DNA of 64,000 nt. Origin: Cyanobacteria bacterium OH_CBrB_359. Lineage in GTDB: Bacteria; Cyanobacteriota; Vampirovibrionia; Gastranaerophilales; Gastranaerophilaceae. Position 1 is the stretch's first letter, and each line of letters opens with the position of its first letter. Shown here one piece after another: positions 8,796-17,395 of this stretch. The stretch is taken from positions 248,001-312,000 of the forward strand of contig JAEZET010000001.1 of assembly GCA_023433065.1 (NCBI GenBank), in the 5' to 3' direction. The translations under genes were made by a program, and so were the position numbers. The notes beneath the pieces were generated by a model. The model was not told the origin of the DNA and did not search any database. It was given only the letters and a program-made list of their open reading frames with translations.

Positions 8796-9820
8796 TCAAG
8801 CTTAGATAGTTGTTTATAAAGCTCGATTTGTTTATCGGAAAGTTTTTGAGGAATATTAATATTAATTTTAACATTCAAATTTCCAAAGCCGCCTGACTTT
8901 TTGGGTAGCCCTAAATCCTTTAATCTCAAGGTTTTTCCTGATTGAGTCATAGACGGTATCTTAATAGAAACGGAACCATGAGGAGTTTTTATATCTTTTT
9001 TCGTACCCAAAACCGCTTCTGAAGGGGTTATTTCAACTTGTTTTGTCAAATCTTCATTTATAATTGAATATTCACTGTCCTTCAGCTTAATAATAAAATA
9101 CAAATCACCTTTATTACCGCTTTTATCGCCTTTACCTTCTTTAGCAAGCCTTATTTTCTGGCCTTCTTTAACTCCTTTTGGCAGTTTTACATTAAGCACT
9201 TTGGATTTTGACACAATACCCGCACCACCGCAGTTGTAGCATACTGAACCTACACCTGAGCATTTTGTGCATCTTTCAAAAGTATTCATTTTAACGCTTA
9301 ACGGTTTATCCTGCATCAAGTCTGTTACACTTACCATCAGGTCCTGAGTGATATCAAGATTCTCTGATGGTGGTTGAGATTTTGCTCTTGATTTAGGCTG
9401 TCTCGAAAAATTTGAAAAATTATCATAATTAAATCCGCCTGTTTGTCTTGATGAGGTTCTTGCTCCACCCATGAAATCACCGAAGAGAGAACTGAAAAAA
9501 TCCGAAAATCCGCCTAAGTCTTCAAAAGACTGGGTATAGCCTCCGCCTTGATTAAATTTAAATCCCTCAAAACCCGGAGGAGGAGTGAACTCAGAACCTG
9601 CCTGCCAGTTTGCCCCCAGACTGTCATATCTTTTTCTCTTTTCTTTATCTGATAAAACCTCGTAGGCTTCATTTATATCTTTAAATTTCTGTGAAGCATC
9701 AGCAGATTTATTCACATCGGGATGGAATTTTCTTGCAAGCTTCCTATATGCAGACTTAATCTGAGCTTCGGTTGCAGACCTTTCAACATCTAATATTTTA
9801 TAATAATCTTTATATTCCAT
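8792..9820 (-). CDS. dnaJ: DnaJ/Hsp40 co-chaperone with half-size zinc finger
   Basis: The protein is 342 residues. The J domain (1-70) has the essential HPD at 33-35. A Gly/Phe-rich linker (about 71-150) follows, then a C-terminal substrate-binding region with the typical DnaJ-C strands (LNVKLPKGVKEGQKIRLAKEG; SVSIKIPSMTQSGKTLRLKDLG). The usual zinc domain has four CxxCxGxG repeats. Only two are present here (CTKCSGVG, CYNCGGAG; cysteines 184, 187, 194, 197), enough for one zinc site. It should stimulate DnaK ATPase. It is intermediate between type I (DnaJ) and type II (CbpA). A CbpA-like name would be equally fair. Confidence 0.85.
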   Translation of the reverse strand: MEYKDYYKILDVERSATEAQIKSAYRKLARKFHPDVNKSADASQKFKDINEAYEVLSDKEKRKRYDSLGANWQAGSEFTPPPGFEGFKFNQGGGYTQSFEDLGGFSDFFSSLFGDFMGGARTSSRQTGGFNYDNFSNFSRQPKSRAKSQPPSENLDITQDLMVSVTDLMQDKPLSVKMNTFERCTKCSGVGSVCYNCGGAGIVSKSKVLNVKLPKGVKEGQKIRLAKEGKGDKSGNKGDLYFIIKLKDSEYSIINEDLTKQVEITPSEAVLGTKKDIKTPHGSVSIKIPSMTQSGKTLRLKDLGLPKKSGGFGNLNVKININIPQKLSDKQIELYKQLSKLD

Positions 9821-9952
9821 TAAATTGATGCTCCTTACTATATATTTTAATGATAATATAAAAAAATAAATAGCCGGATAATATTAATTTTTTCTTAATG
9901 ATAAATAATAATGAAAATAAACTATATTGTGGATTAACTTACAAAGAGGATA

Positions 9953-11950
9953 TTGTACTATCAGATTATGAAGAGGATACAAACTAAACATATAATAATA
10001 TTTGCTCTTATATTTCAAACTATATTAGGGGAAAATCAGCCATCAAACGCAGAAACAGTACTTAAAAGCTTTAAGGCCCCTCAAGTTGTGACAAAAATTG
10101 AAAATAAACTCAATATAAATAAAACTCCGCAGGCAAATACAATAAATGTAAACAACGCCAATAATAATTCTACGACTGCTCAAACCCAGCCGAACTTTCC
10201 ATCAACTGCACTGCAGCCGCAAACCGGAGTAATTTACAAAGAAGGTTCATACACAATAAATACAATTGACCCGGTCGGAAACCCTATGACTGCATTTTAT
10301 CCCGGTTTCAGGGGGAAAGACCAACTCATAATATATACACCCGTATACGGGATTAAAACTGGCACAAATGAATTTGGAACAGAAGCAATAGTAAGCGGAA
10401 ATACAGTTACACAGGTTAACGGCGCTGATTCCTTAATACCTAAGGACGGCTTTGTAATAAGCGGCCATGGAAATGCAAAAAAATGGATTAATGAAAATAT
10501 CTCAACAGGCTCAAAAATATATGTTGATGTTGATAATAAAATCCTAAAATCCTACCTTACCGCAGATAGTTTTATATTTGCCGCAAAAGAAAAAATTAAA
10601 CAGGCAAATTCAATTATGGAATACTACAGAAATATTGACATTTTATATGACGATAAAGCTTCTACCAACTATATAATCAAGTCAAAAGACCTTTTAAGAA
10701 ATGCAGAAAAGGATCCTGAAAATGCTCAGGTTTATGTAACAGAAGCCATGGAAAATGCAAATCTTGCAATTAAAAATGCCCTTCCTTATAAAGCAGACGA
10801 AGTAAGAGGTGTATGGATAAGACCAACAGAAAAAAGTCCCGAAGAAATAGTATCTACAATTGAAAGACTAAAAGATATAGGAATAAATAATGTATTTTTA
10901 GAAACTTATTTTCACGGAAAGACCATATACCCAAGCGCTGTTTTGGCAAAATACGGAGTGACAAATCAAAGAGAAGAATTTATGGGATTTGACCCTTTAA
11001 AAATTTGGGTAACAGAATGCAGAAGAAGAGATATAAAGCTAAATGTGTGGTTTGAGACATTTTATGTCGGGAATGCCACTCCAAGTTCTAACCCCAGGAA
11101 TGTTCTTAACGTATACCCAAAATGGGCAAATACCACAAAATCAGCATACTCATCAACAACACCTGTAGCCTCATTATCAGAACACAACGGCTATTTTATA
11201 GACCCGGCTAACCCTGAAGTTCAAAAATATCTGCTTGAAATAATACAAGAAATTATAACCAATTACTGCCCTGACGGTATAAATCTCGATTATATAAGAT
11301 ACCCGCAGTCCATATCTCCAAAGTTTTCAACATACGATATGACAAACTGGGGCTATACTGAATTTGCACGAAATGAATTTAAAAGCCAATATAATATAGA
11401 TCCTATTGATATAAAATATGGTCAACCTATGTGGGATAATTGGTCTCTATACAGGCAAAACAAAGTAACGGACTTTGTTGGAAAGGTAAGAAAAGTTACT
11501 GTCGAAAACAACATTTCATTAACAGCAGTAATATTCCCGGACCGTCAGAGAAACCTTGAAGTAAAAATGCAAGACTGGAAAACATGGTCTCTCAATAACT
11601 ATGTTGACGGCTTAACGCCTTTAATCCTAACAAGTGATAAATCAACAGCAAAAACAATGATTAACGATATTAAAAGCAATTCATCAATCAGAACAAAAAT
11701 TTATCCGGGACTATTTGTAACATTTATGGGTGGAACATTCGACGATCTTTTGATGCAGATTCAAGAAGCAAGAGAGCTGAATTCAGGCGGTATAGTGTTA
11801 TTTGACTATGCACATCTGGATCAAAAGTATATCGATGCGCTAAAAGTAAGAGTATTTAACCCCTGTTCGGTATGTACTCCAAATAAAAACTACTATAACT
11901 ATGGACCTTCGGTCAAAAAAAGAAAATTATTTAAATTTAATTGCTTTTAA
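9953..11950 (+). CDS. Exported GHL10-type glycoside hydrolase (family-10-like, DUF187)
   Basis: The protein is 665 residues from a TTG at 9953; an ATG at 9968 (MKRIQTKH...) is an equally good start, and the AGAGGA at 9945-9950 suits neither perfectly. A signal peptide ends near NAE. An Asn/Thr/Gln-rich linker and a domain containing GFVISGHGNAKKWI come next. From about residue 280 the GHL10 barrel appears (VRGVWIRPTE, INNVFLETYFHGKTIYPS, ECRRRDIKLNVWFETFYV, YFIDPANPEVQKYLLEII, DGINLDYIRYP, GIVLFDYAHL). This family acts on cell-envelope or extracellular glycans. Cyanobacterial relatives share this exported architecture. The substrate is unknown. Confidence 0.8.
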   Translation: MYYQIMKRIQTKHIIIFALIFQTILGENQPSNAETVLKSFKAPQVVTKIENKLNINKTPQANTINVNNANNNSTTAQTQPNFPSTALQPQTGVIYKEGSYTINTIDPVGNPMTAFYPGFRGKDQLIIYTPVYGIKTGTNEFGTEAIVSGNTVTQVNGADSLIPKDGFVISGHGNAKKWINENISTGSKIYVDVDNKILKSYLTADSFIFAAKEKIKQANSIMEYYRNIDILYDDKASTNYIIKSKDLLRNAEKDPENAQVYVTEAMENANLAIKNALPYKADEVRGVWIRPTEKSPEEIVSTIERLKDIGINNVFLETYFHGKTIYPSAVLAKYGVTNQREEFMGFDPLKIWVTECRRRDIKLNVWFETFYVGNATPSSNPRNVLNVYPKWANTTKSAYSSTTPVASLSEHNGYFIDPANPEVQKYLLEIIQEIITNYCPDGINLDYIRYPQSISPKFSTYDMTNWGYTEFARNEFKSQYNIDPIDIKYGQPMWDNWSLYRQNKVTDFVGKVRKVTVENNISLTAVIFPDRQRNLEVKMQDWKTWSLNNYVDGLTPLILTSDKSTAKTMINDIKSNSSIRTKIYPGLFVTFMGGTFDDLLMQIQEARELNSGGIVLFDYAHLDQKYIDALKVRVFNPCSVCTPNKNYYNYGPSVKKRKLFKFNCF

Positions 11951-11988
11951 GGTTATAATAAATAAGTACAACTAAAGTAAAAGGCAAT

Positions 11989-12840
11989 ATGAATATTAAA
12001 TTTACTAAAATGCAAGGACTCGGAAATGACTTTATAATCATAGATTATGAAGAATACTCAAAGATTAGTGGAGATAAAAATAATCTTGGCGAACTTGCAA
12101 AAAAATTATGCGACAGGAACTTCTCAATAGGAGCAGACGGCTTAATTGTAGTTAACCCGAATCCTAAAGATGCTGATATTGGCTGGTTTTTCTACAACTC
12201 TGACGGTTCAATCGCTCAAATGTGCGGAAACGGCATAAGATGTTTTGCCCGATATGCCTACGATAAAAAGTTTGTTGATAAAAAAATATTCAGCGTTGAA
12301 ACGCTCGCCGGAAAGATAATCCCTGAACTTACAGGTGAAAGTACAGTTAAAGTCAATATGTCAAAACCGATACTCGAGCCTAAAAAAATTCCTGCAAATG
12401 TAATAAATAACCTGAATTTCCAAATCCAATCAAAAGGAAAAACCTTTACTGCAAATGCTATCAGCATGGGGAATCCCCATTGCGTAATATTTACTGATAA
12501 AAACACTAAAGACTATGCGCTTGAATATGGAAGCGAAATAGAAATGAACCCGATATTTCCTGAAAAAACCAACGTTGAATTCGTAAAAATTCTCTCTAGA
12601 AATGAAATTAACCTTGATGTTTGGGAAAGAGGCTGCGGAATAACTCTTGCATGCGGAACAGGAGCTTGCGCAAGTGTTGTAGCGGCAATATTAAATAATT
12701 TGTGCGACCATAAAGTAAAAGTTAATCTTCCCGGAGGCAGCCTTGAAATAGAATGGAAAGGTAGTATTGACGACTCCGAAAAAGACATCTATATGACAGG
12801 AGAGGCACAGTATTCGTTCATCGGAGAAATTAGCATCTAA
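11989..12840 (+). CDS. dapF: Diaminopimelate epimerase
   Basis: This 283-residue enzyme converts LL- to meso-diaminopimelate for lysine and peptidoglycan. The N terminus is diagnostic (FTKMQGLGNDFIIID). Both catalytic cysteines are visible: C79 in DGSIAQMCGNGIRCFARY and C222 in GCGITLACGTGACAS. Length is normal for the family. Together with the LL-diaminopimelate aminotransferase at 42652 it implies the aminotransferase (DapL) route found in Cyanobacteria, plants and some other bacteria. The gene stands alone. The upstream gene ends 38 bp before it. Confidence 0.96.
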   Translation: MNIKFTKMQGLGNDFIIIDYEEYSKISGDKNNLGELAKKLCDRNFSIGADGLIVVNPNPKDADIGWFFYNSDGSIAQMCGNGIRCFARYAYDKKFVDKKIFSVETLAGKIIPELTGESTVKVNMSKPILEPKKIPANVINNLNFQIQSKGKTFTANAISMGNPHCVIFTDKNTKDYALEYGSEIEMNPIFPEKTNVEFVKILSRNEINLDVWERGCGITLACGTGACASVVAAILNNLCDHKVKVNLPGGSLEIEWKGSIDDSEKDIYMTGEAQYSFIGEISI

Positions 12841-12843
12841 AAT

Positions 12844-12866
12844 CAATAACGGGTTATTGGCTTTTA
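12844..12866 (+). terminator. Weak hairpin with T-rich tail after dapF
   Basis: CAATAA and TTATTG pair around a CGGG loop just after the dapF stop and are followed by GCTTTTAT. The stem is only 6 bp and A/T-rich, so it is a weak terminator at best. Confidence 0.3.
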
Positions 12867-12891
12867 TAAAAAAAAGAGCAACAATAAATAA

Positions 12892-13845
12892 ATGACTATT
12901 CTAAAAATAGAAAATCTGAATCTTTCCTTCAACCTGCAAAGCGGAACTTATCAGGTATTGTATGATGTAAATCTTGAGCTTGATAAAGGACAAACGCTTG
13001 CTATCGTGGGAGAATCAGGATGTGGAAAAACTCTCACAGCAATGTCCGTTTTAAGACTGATTCCTAATACGGCTAAAATTACGAGCGGCAAAATTTTCTA
13101 TAAAGATAAAAATCTGCTCGAGCTATCAGAAAACGAAATGCAAAAAATAAGAGGAAAAGAAATCGCTCTTATCCCCCAAGACCCTATGACATCGCTAAAT
13201 CCATTATATACAATAGGTGACCAGCTTTTAGAAGTAATTGAGCTCCATCAAAATTTAAAAGGGAACGAAGCGGAAAAAAAAGCAATTGAAGCACTTGAAA
13301 AAGTTAAAATCCCAAATGCTAAAGAAAGACTTAAAAGTTACCCCCATGAATTTTCAGGCGGAATGCGCCAAAGGGTAATTATAGCAATGGCAATAGCTTG
13401 TAATGCGGATATTATAATAGCTGATGAACCCACAACCGCACTCGATGTTACTGTGCAGTCTCAAATTATGAACTTACTAAATGAAATCAGGCATTTTTAT
13501 AATACATCCATCATACTAATTTCGCATGATTTAGGATTAATCGCCGAAAATTCAGACAGGATAGCGGTTATGTATGCAGGCTCGGTTGTAGAATATTCAG
13601 ATAATAATGAACTTTTTAAAAATCCCAAACACCCTTATACTCAAGCCCTTTTAAAATCACTGCCAGACCTTGAAACAGAAAAGCTTGAAACAATTAAAGG
13701 ACACCCTCCTTCTATAAAAGACAAAATCAAAGGGTGCTGCTTTGCCCCAAGATGCCCTAAAGCAATGGATATCTGTAAAAATATTACTCCTGAGATGACA
13801 AGAATAGAAGAACAATTACTTGTAAGCTGTTGGCTTTATAGCTAA
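12892..13845 (+). CDS. Peptide-type ABC transporter ATP-binding protein (OppD/DppD family)
   Basis: The protein has 317 residues. It shows Walker A GESGCGKT (40-47), Q-loop IPQDPMTSLNPLYTIGDQ, signature FSGGMRQR, Walker B IIIADEPTTALD and switch ISHDLG. The C-terminal oligopeptide/nickel extension (GCCFAPRCPKAMDIC, the Cys-rich PRCP motif) places it in the OppD/DppD/NikD class, not among lipid exporters. No permease, binding protein or second ATPase is adjacent, so it is an orphan here and its partners must lie elsewhere. No clear Shine-Dalgarno is visible. Its end overlaps the convergent GatD-like gene by 4 bp. Confidence 0.88.
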   Translation: MTILKIENLNLSFNLQSGTYQVLYDVNLELDKGQTLAIVGESGCGKTLTAMSVLRLIPNTAKITSGKIFYKDKNLLELSENEMQKIRGKEIALIPQDPMTSLNPLYTIGDQLLEVIELHQNLKGNEAEKKAIEALEKVKIPNAKERLKSYPHEFSGGMRQRVIIAMAIACNADIIIADEPTTALDVTVQSQIMNLLNEIRHFYNTSIILISHDLGLIAENSDRIAVMYAGSVVEYSDNNELFKNPKHPYTQALLKSLPDLETEKLETIKGHPPSIKDKIKGCCFAPRCPKAMDICKNITPEMTRIEEQLLVSCWLYS

Positions 13846-14582
13846 TATTTTTTGTTTACAAGCTGAAGGTGAGTCTCGTATTCCAAATCGTCATTAAGAG
13901 GATTAAGAAATATTTTATCTTTATAACGATGCTCAAGGGCAAGCTCCACAAGATAATCCGCAAAATGAGGGTTTTTGGGTAATAATGGTCCATGCAAATA
14001 AGTACCGAAAACATTATTTTTTCTTGCTCCTTCAAAAGCTCCTTTAAAATTATTACCGTTTCCTTTGATGACTTTTGCAAACGGCATAGTACCTTCTTCA
14101 AGAAAAGTTTGACCACTATGGTTTTCAAAACCTACAAGAGTTTCAGGCGAAAGGAAATCGGTCTTTACCGTTACATTTCCGATAAGTCTATCTTCTGATG
14201 CAACAGTATAAATGTCAAGAATGTTTATGCCTTCAAGAACTGTAGAATCAGTCAATAAATAATACCTGCCAAAAAGCTGATAACCACCGCATATTCCTAA
14301 AAAGACCGCTCCTTCGGAACTAGCATCACTAAGAGCTTCTTTATGTTTTTGAAGCTCTTTTGAAACAATAATTTGCTGGCTGTTTTGCCCACCGCCCATA
14401 AAATATAAATCAAATTTTGAAATATTAATCTCATCCTCGATATTAATATTTTCAATATTGATATCGATGTTTCTACAAATACATCTTTTTTTGAGCGTCA
14501 AAATATTCCCAAAATCACCATAGATATTGAGTAATGATGGATAAATATGACAAATTGAAAGTTTAAGGTTTTGACCTGACAT
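13842..14582 (-). CDS. gatD: GatD/CobQ-type glutamine amidotransferase (lipid II isoglutaminyl synthase subunit)
   Basis: This class I glutamine amidotransferase has its catalytic Cys in LGICGGYQLFG (C98) and its His in TYLHGPLLPKNP (H197), counting from the ATG at 14582. The N terminus (LSICHIYPSLLNIYGDFGNILTL) and FMGGGQNSQQ match the GatD subgroup, which with MurT amidates D-Glu of lipid II. The frame is open to 14618, but that start would sit 56 bp inside proS. The internal start leaves a 20-bp overlap and matches the family's N terminus. MurT is not adjacent, which is unusual. Cobyric-acid synthase-like amidotransferase is the alternative. Confidence 0.8.
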   Translation of the reverse strand: MSGQNLKLSICHIYPSLLNIYGDFGNILTLKKRCICRNIDINIENINIEDEINISKFDLYFMGGGQNSQQIIVSKELQKHKEALSDASSEGAVFLGICGGYQLFGRYYLLTDSTVLEGINILDIYTVASEDRLIGNVTVKTDFLSPETLVGFENHSGQTFLEEGTMPFAKVIKGNGNNFKGAFEGARKNNVFGTYLHGPLLPKNPHFADYLVELALEHRYKDKIFLNPLNDDLEYETHLQLVNKKY

Positions 14583-16302
14583 TCTTTGTAATTTCGATGA
14601 TTTTTTTGACTGCCTCATCAGGTGAGATAGTCAGAACCTGTGAATTCTCTCTGTCTTTAAATTCAACAAGTCCTTGTTCCACTGTTTTCCCGGCCGTTAT
14701 TCTATACGGAATACCAATCAAATCAGCATCCTTGAATTTAACGCCGGCTCTCTCATCTCTATCATCAATTAAAACTTCAACACCTGCATCTGCCAGTTTT
14801 CTATAAATTTCAAGTGAAATATTCATCTGTTTTTCATCAAGTATATTAACCGGAACTACTATGGCATGATAAGGAGCAATAGCAAGCGGCCACTTAATTC
14901 CAAAGTCATCATGGTGTCTTTCTACGGCAGCTGCTGCTGTTCTTGATATTCCAATCCCATAACAGCCCATTATAAAAGGTTTTTCAGCGCCATTAATATC
15001 AGTAAACGTTGCATTCATGGCTTTCGAATATTTTGTACCAAGCTTAAATATATTCCCTACCTCGATTCCACGTGTAACTTTAAGCGAAGAAGCGCACTTA
15101 GAGCAGATTTCACCAGTTTCGACAAGACGAATGTCAGCAATAACATCAGGTAAATCCAATTCTTTTCCGAAATTAACTCCAACATAATGCATTCCTGTCT
15201 CATTTGCACCCGTAATAAAGTTTTTCAGGTCTTTAACGCTTAAATCAGCGACTATCTTAATATTTTTAAGATTTAATGGCCCGATAAAGCCCACTTCCGC
15301 ATTAAATCCACTATTTTGCATAATCTCTGCGACTTCAGCATTAGAAGCAATCCTGATATCAAAAGCCCCGATTGCATTTTTAAGTTTTGTTTCTTCTATA
15401 GCTTTGTCCCCCCTAATTAAAGCCAGAACAGGTTCCTTGTCTGCAATATAAACTAAAGATTTACACATCGCGGAAGCCTTGACATTAAAAAAGCCTACAA
15501 GGTCTTCTATAGTTTTAATATTAGGGGTTGAAACTTTTTTAAACTCTTCAAATTTACCATCCGTATCAGCCTCAGGTAAAACAGACTGTGCATGGTTAGA
15601 ATTTGCTGCATAATCACAATTCTCACAATAAAAAATATCATTCTCGCCGCTGTCCGTTTGAGTTAAAACCATAAATTCATGACTTACGCTGCCTCCTATT
15701 GCACCTGAGTCAGACTGAACCATTTTAGTCTCAAGACCGCATCTTTCAAATATTCTTTTATAAGCATTTGCCATAATTTCATAAGAAACATCAAGCCCCT
15801 TTTCATCCGAGTCAAAGCTGTAGGCATCTTTCATAATAAATTCTCTGCCTCTTAAAAGCCCGAATCTCGGTCTTATTTCATCTCTAAATTTTGACTGAAT
15901 TTGATACAAATTAACGGGCAACTGCTTATATGAACGTATTCCCTCTCTGGCAATGGATGTGATAACCTCTTCATGCGTAGGTCCCAGACACATTCCTCTG
16001 TTATGCCTGTCTTTAAGACGCATCAATTCTTTACCGTAGACTTCCCATCTGCCTGATTCCTGCCATAATTCCTCAGGCTGAACAAAAGGCATTAAAAGCT
16101 CCTGTGCTCCTGAATCATTCATTTCTTCTCTTACGATATTTTCAATTTTTCTAAGCACTCTTTGCATAAGAGGCAAATAATTATAAACGCCGCTTGTAAG
16201 CTTTCTTATATACCCGGCTCTAACCAGTAGCTTATGGCTTATAACCTCAGCGTCAGAAGGAAATTCTCTTAATGTTTGCACAAAAAGCTGCGACATTTTC
16301 AT
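14563..16302 (-). CDS. proS: Prolyl-tRNA synthetase, bacterial type
   Basis: This 579-residue class II synthetase charges tRNA-Pro. Motif 1 (RKLTSGVYNYLPLMQRVLRKIENIVREEM), motif 2 (FRDEIRPRFGLLRGREFIMKDAYSFD) and motif 3 (MGCYGIGISRTAAAAVERHHDDFGIKWP) are clear. The bacterial-type editing (INS) domain lies between motifs 2 and 3 (about residues 225-385), and the C-terminal anticodon domain has VEVLIDDRDERAGVKFKDADLIGIPYRI. The length is that of full ProS, so editing is probably intact. Its 3' end overlaps the GatD-like gene, suggesting cotranscription. Confidence 0.96.
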   Translation of the reverse strand: MKMSQLFVQTLREFPSDAEVISHKLLVRAGYIRKLTSGVYNYLPLMQRVLRKIENIVREEMNDSGAQELLMPFVQPEELWQESGRWEVYGKELMRLKDRHNRGMCLGPTHEEVITSIAREGIRSYKQLPVNLYQIQSKFRDEIRPRFGLLRGREFIMKDAYSFDSDEKGLDVSYEIMANAYKRIFERCGLETKMVQSDSGAIGGSVSHEFMVLTQTDSGENDIFYCENCDYAANSNHAQSVLPEADTDGKFEEFKKVSTPNIKTIEDLVGFFNVKASAMCKSLVYIADKEPVLALIRGDKAIEETKLKNAIGAFDIRIASNAEVAEIMQNSGFNAEVGFIGPLNLKNIKIVADLSVKDLKNFITGANETGMHYVGVNFGKELDLPDVIADIRLVETGEICSKCASSLKVTRGIEVGNIFKLGTKYSKAMNATFTDINGAEKPFIMGCYGIGISRTAAAAVERHHDDFGIKWPLAIAPYHAIVVPVNILDEKQMNISLEIYRKLADAGVEVLIDDRDERAGVKFKDADLIGIPYRITAGKTVEQGLVEFKDRENSQVLTISPDEAVKKIIEITKNVRSKP

Positions 16303-16386
16303 AACTTAATTAATCCTCGTTCAAAAGTACTTCAGGACTATATTAACATAAATAACAACCGTTATGCTCAACTTTTTGTAAGAAAA

Positions 16387-17394
16387 CTAATTTGCACTGT
16401 AATTTTTTTCGTATTCATTGATCTCGTTGATGGCCTCAGGCAAAATACTCTCAAAAACAGCAATTACTGAAGGGTCAAACTGAGTACCCGAAAGAGCTTT
16501 TAGTCTATCTAAAGCTTCATATGGTTCCATAGCCTGTCTGTATGCTCTGTTTGAAAGCATGCCGTCAAAAGCATCTGCAATTGCAATAATTTTTGAACCT
16601 ATAGGGATTTCATCTCCCTTGAGCCTGTAAGGATAACCTTGCCCATTGTAATGTTCATGGTGATATTTTATAATTTCAACAACATTTTTAAGCTGTTTTA
16701 TGTCATCTAAAATTCTAACCCCGTGGTGCACATGAGCCTTAATTTCTTCATATTCGCTCTGTGTAAGTTTTTCCACTTTATAAAGAATATCGTCTGAAAC
16801 CCCAATCATACCGATATCGTGCAGCAATCCTGCAAGTTCAATTTTATTTTCCTCCTCTGGGTCCATATTCATTGCCTTAACCATTTTCATAGTATAAAAA
16901 GTCACACGGCGGCTTCTTCCAAGAGTAAATGAATCCTTTGCATCAAGAGCTTCTATGATTGCTTTTATTGTTCCAGAGAAAAGTTCCTTTAAATCGTTAA
17001 TCAAAGTTTCATTATCAAGCTTTAATTGCAAATATTCTAACGAGTTTGAAACGGTTAAAAGAAGTTCGTCAGGGCTATATGGTTTTTTGATATACCTGTA
17101 GATTTTAGCGTAATTAATCGCATCAATAAGGATTCCGGCATCTGAATACGCCGTAACCAAAAGCCTCATAGTATTGGGGAAATGATCATAAACTCTTTTT
17201 AGAAGTTCAACACCGTCCATCTCGGGCATTTTGTGATCAGATAACACCAAATCAATTTTATTATTTTTAAGAATCTCCAATGCTTCTAATGGAGAAGTAG
17301 TTTTATAAAGTTCATACTTACCCCTTAAAGTCCTATATAACAGGGCTAAGTTATCTTCTTCATCATCTACCAGTAAAATTTTGTACATGTTCAT
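16387..17394 (-). CDS. Response regulator with HD-GYP cyclic-di-GMP phosphodiesterase output (RpfG-like)
   Basis: The protein has 335 residues. Residues 1-122 form a receiver domain (LLVDDEEDN, phosphoacceptor D53 in LSDHKMPEMDG, switch Thr in TAYSD, KKP). The output is an HD-GYP domain with ELAGLLHDIGMIG (H192, D193) and HHEHYNGQGYP (GYP 253-255), expected to hydrolyse cyclic-di-GMP. The motifs look complete, so activity is likely. It begins one base after the stop of the sensor kinase gene, so the pair is almost certainly a cognate two-component system. It lies downstream of a PilZ protein and the flagellar export genes. Confidence 0.93.
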   Translation of the reverse strand: MNMYKILLVDDEEDNLALLYRTLRGKYELYKTTSPLEALEILKNNKIDLVLSDHKMPEMDGVELLKRVYDHFPNTMRLLVTAYSDAGILIDAINYAKIYRYIKKPYSPDELLLTVSNSLEYLQLKLDNETLINDLKELFSGTIKAIIEALDAKDSFTLGRSRRVTFYTMKMVKAMNMDPEEENKIELAGLLHDIGMIGVSDDILYKVEKLTQSEYEEIKAHVHHGVRILDDIKQLKNVVEIIKYHHEHYNGQGYPYRLKGDEIPIGSKIIAIADAFDGMLSNRAYRQAMEPYEALDRLKALSGTQFDPSVIAVFESILPEAINEINEYEKNYSAN

Positions 17395-17395
17395 A

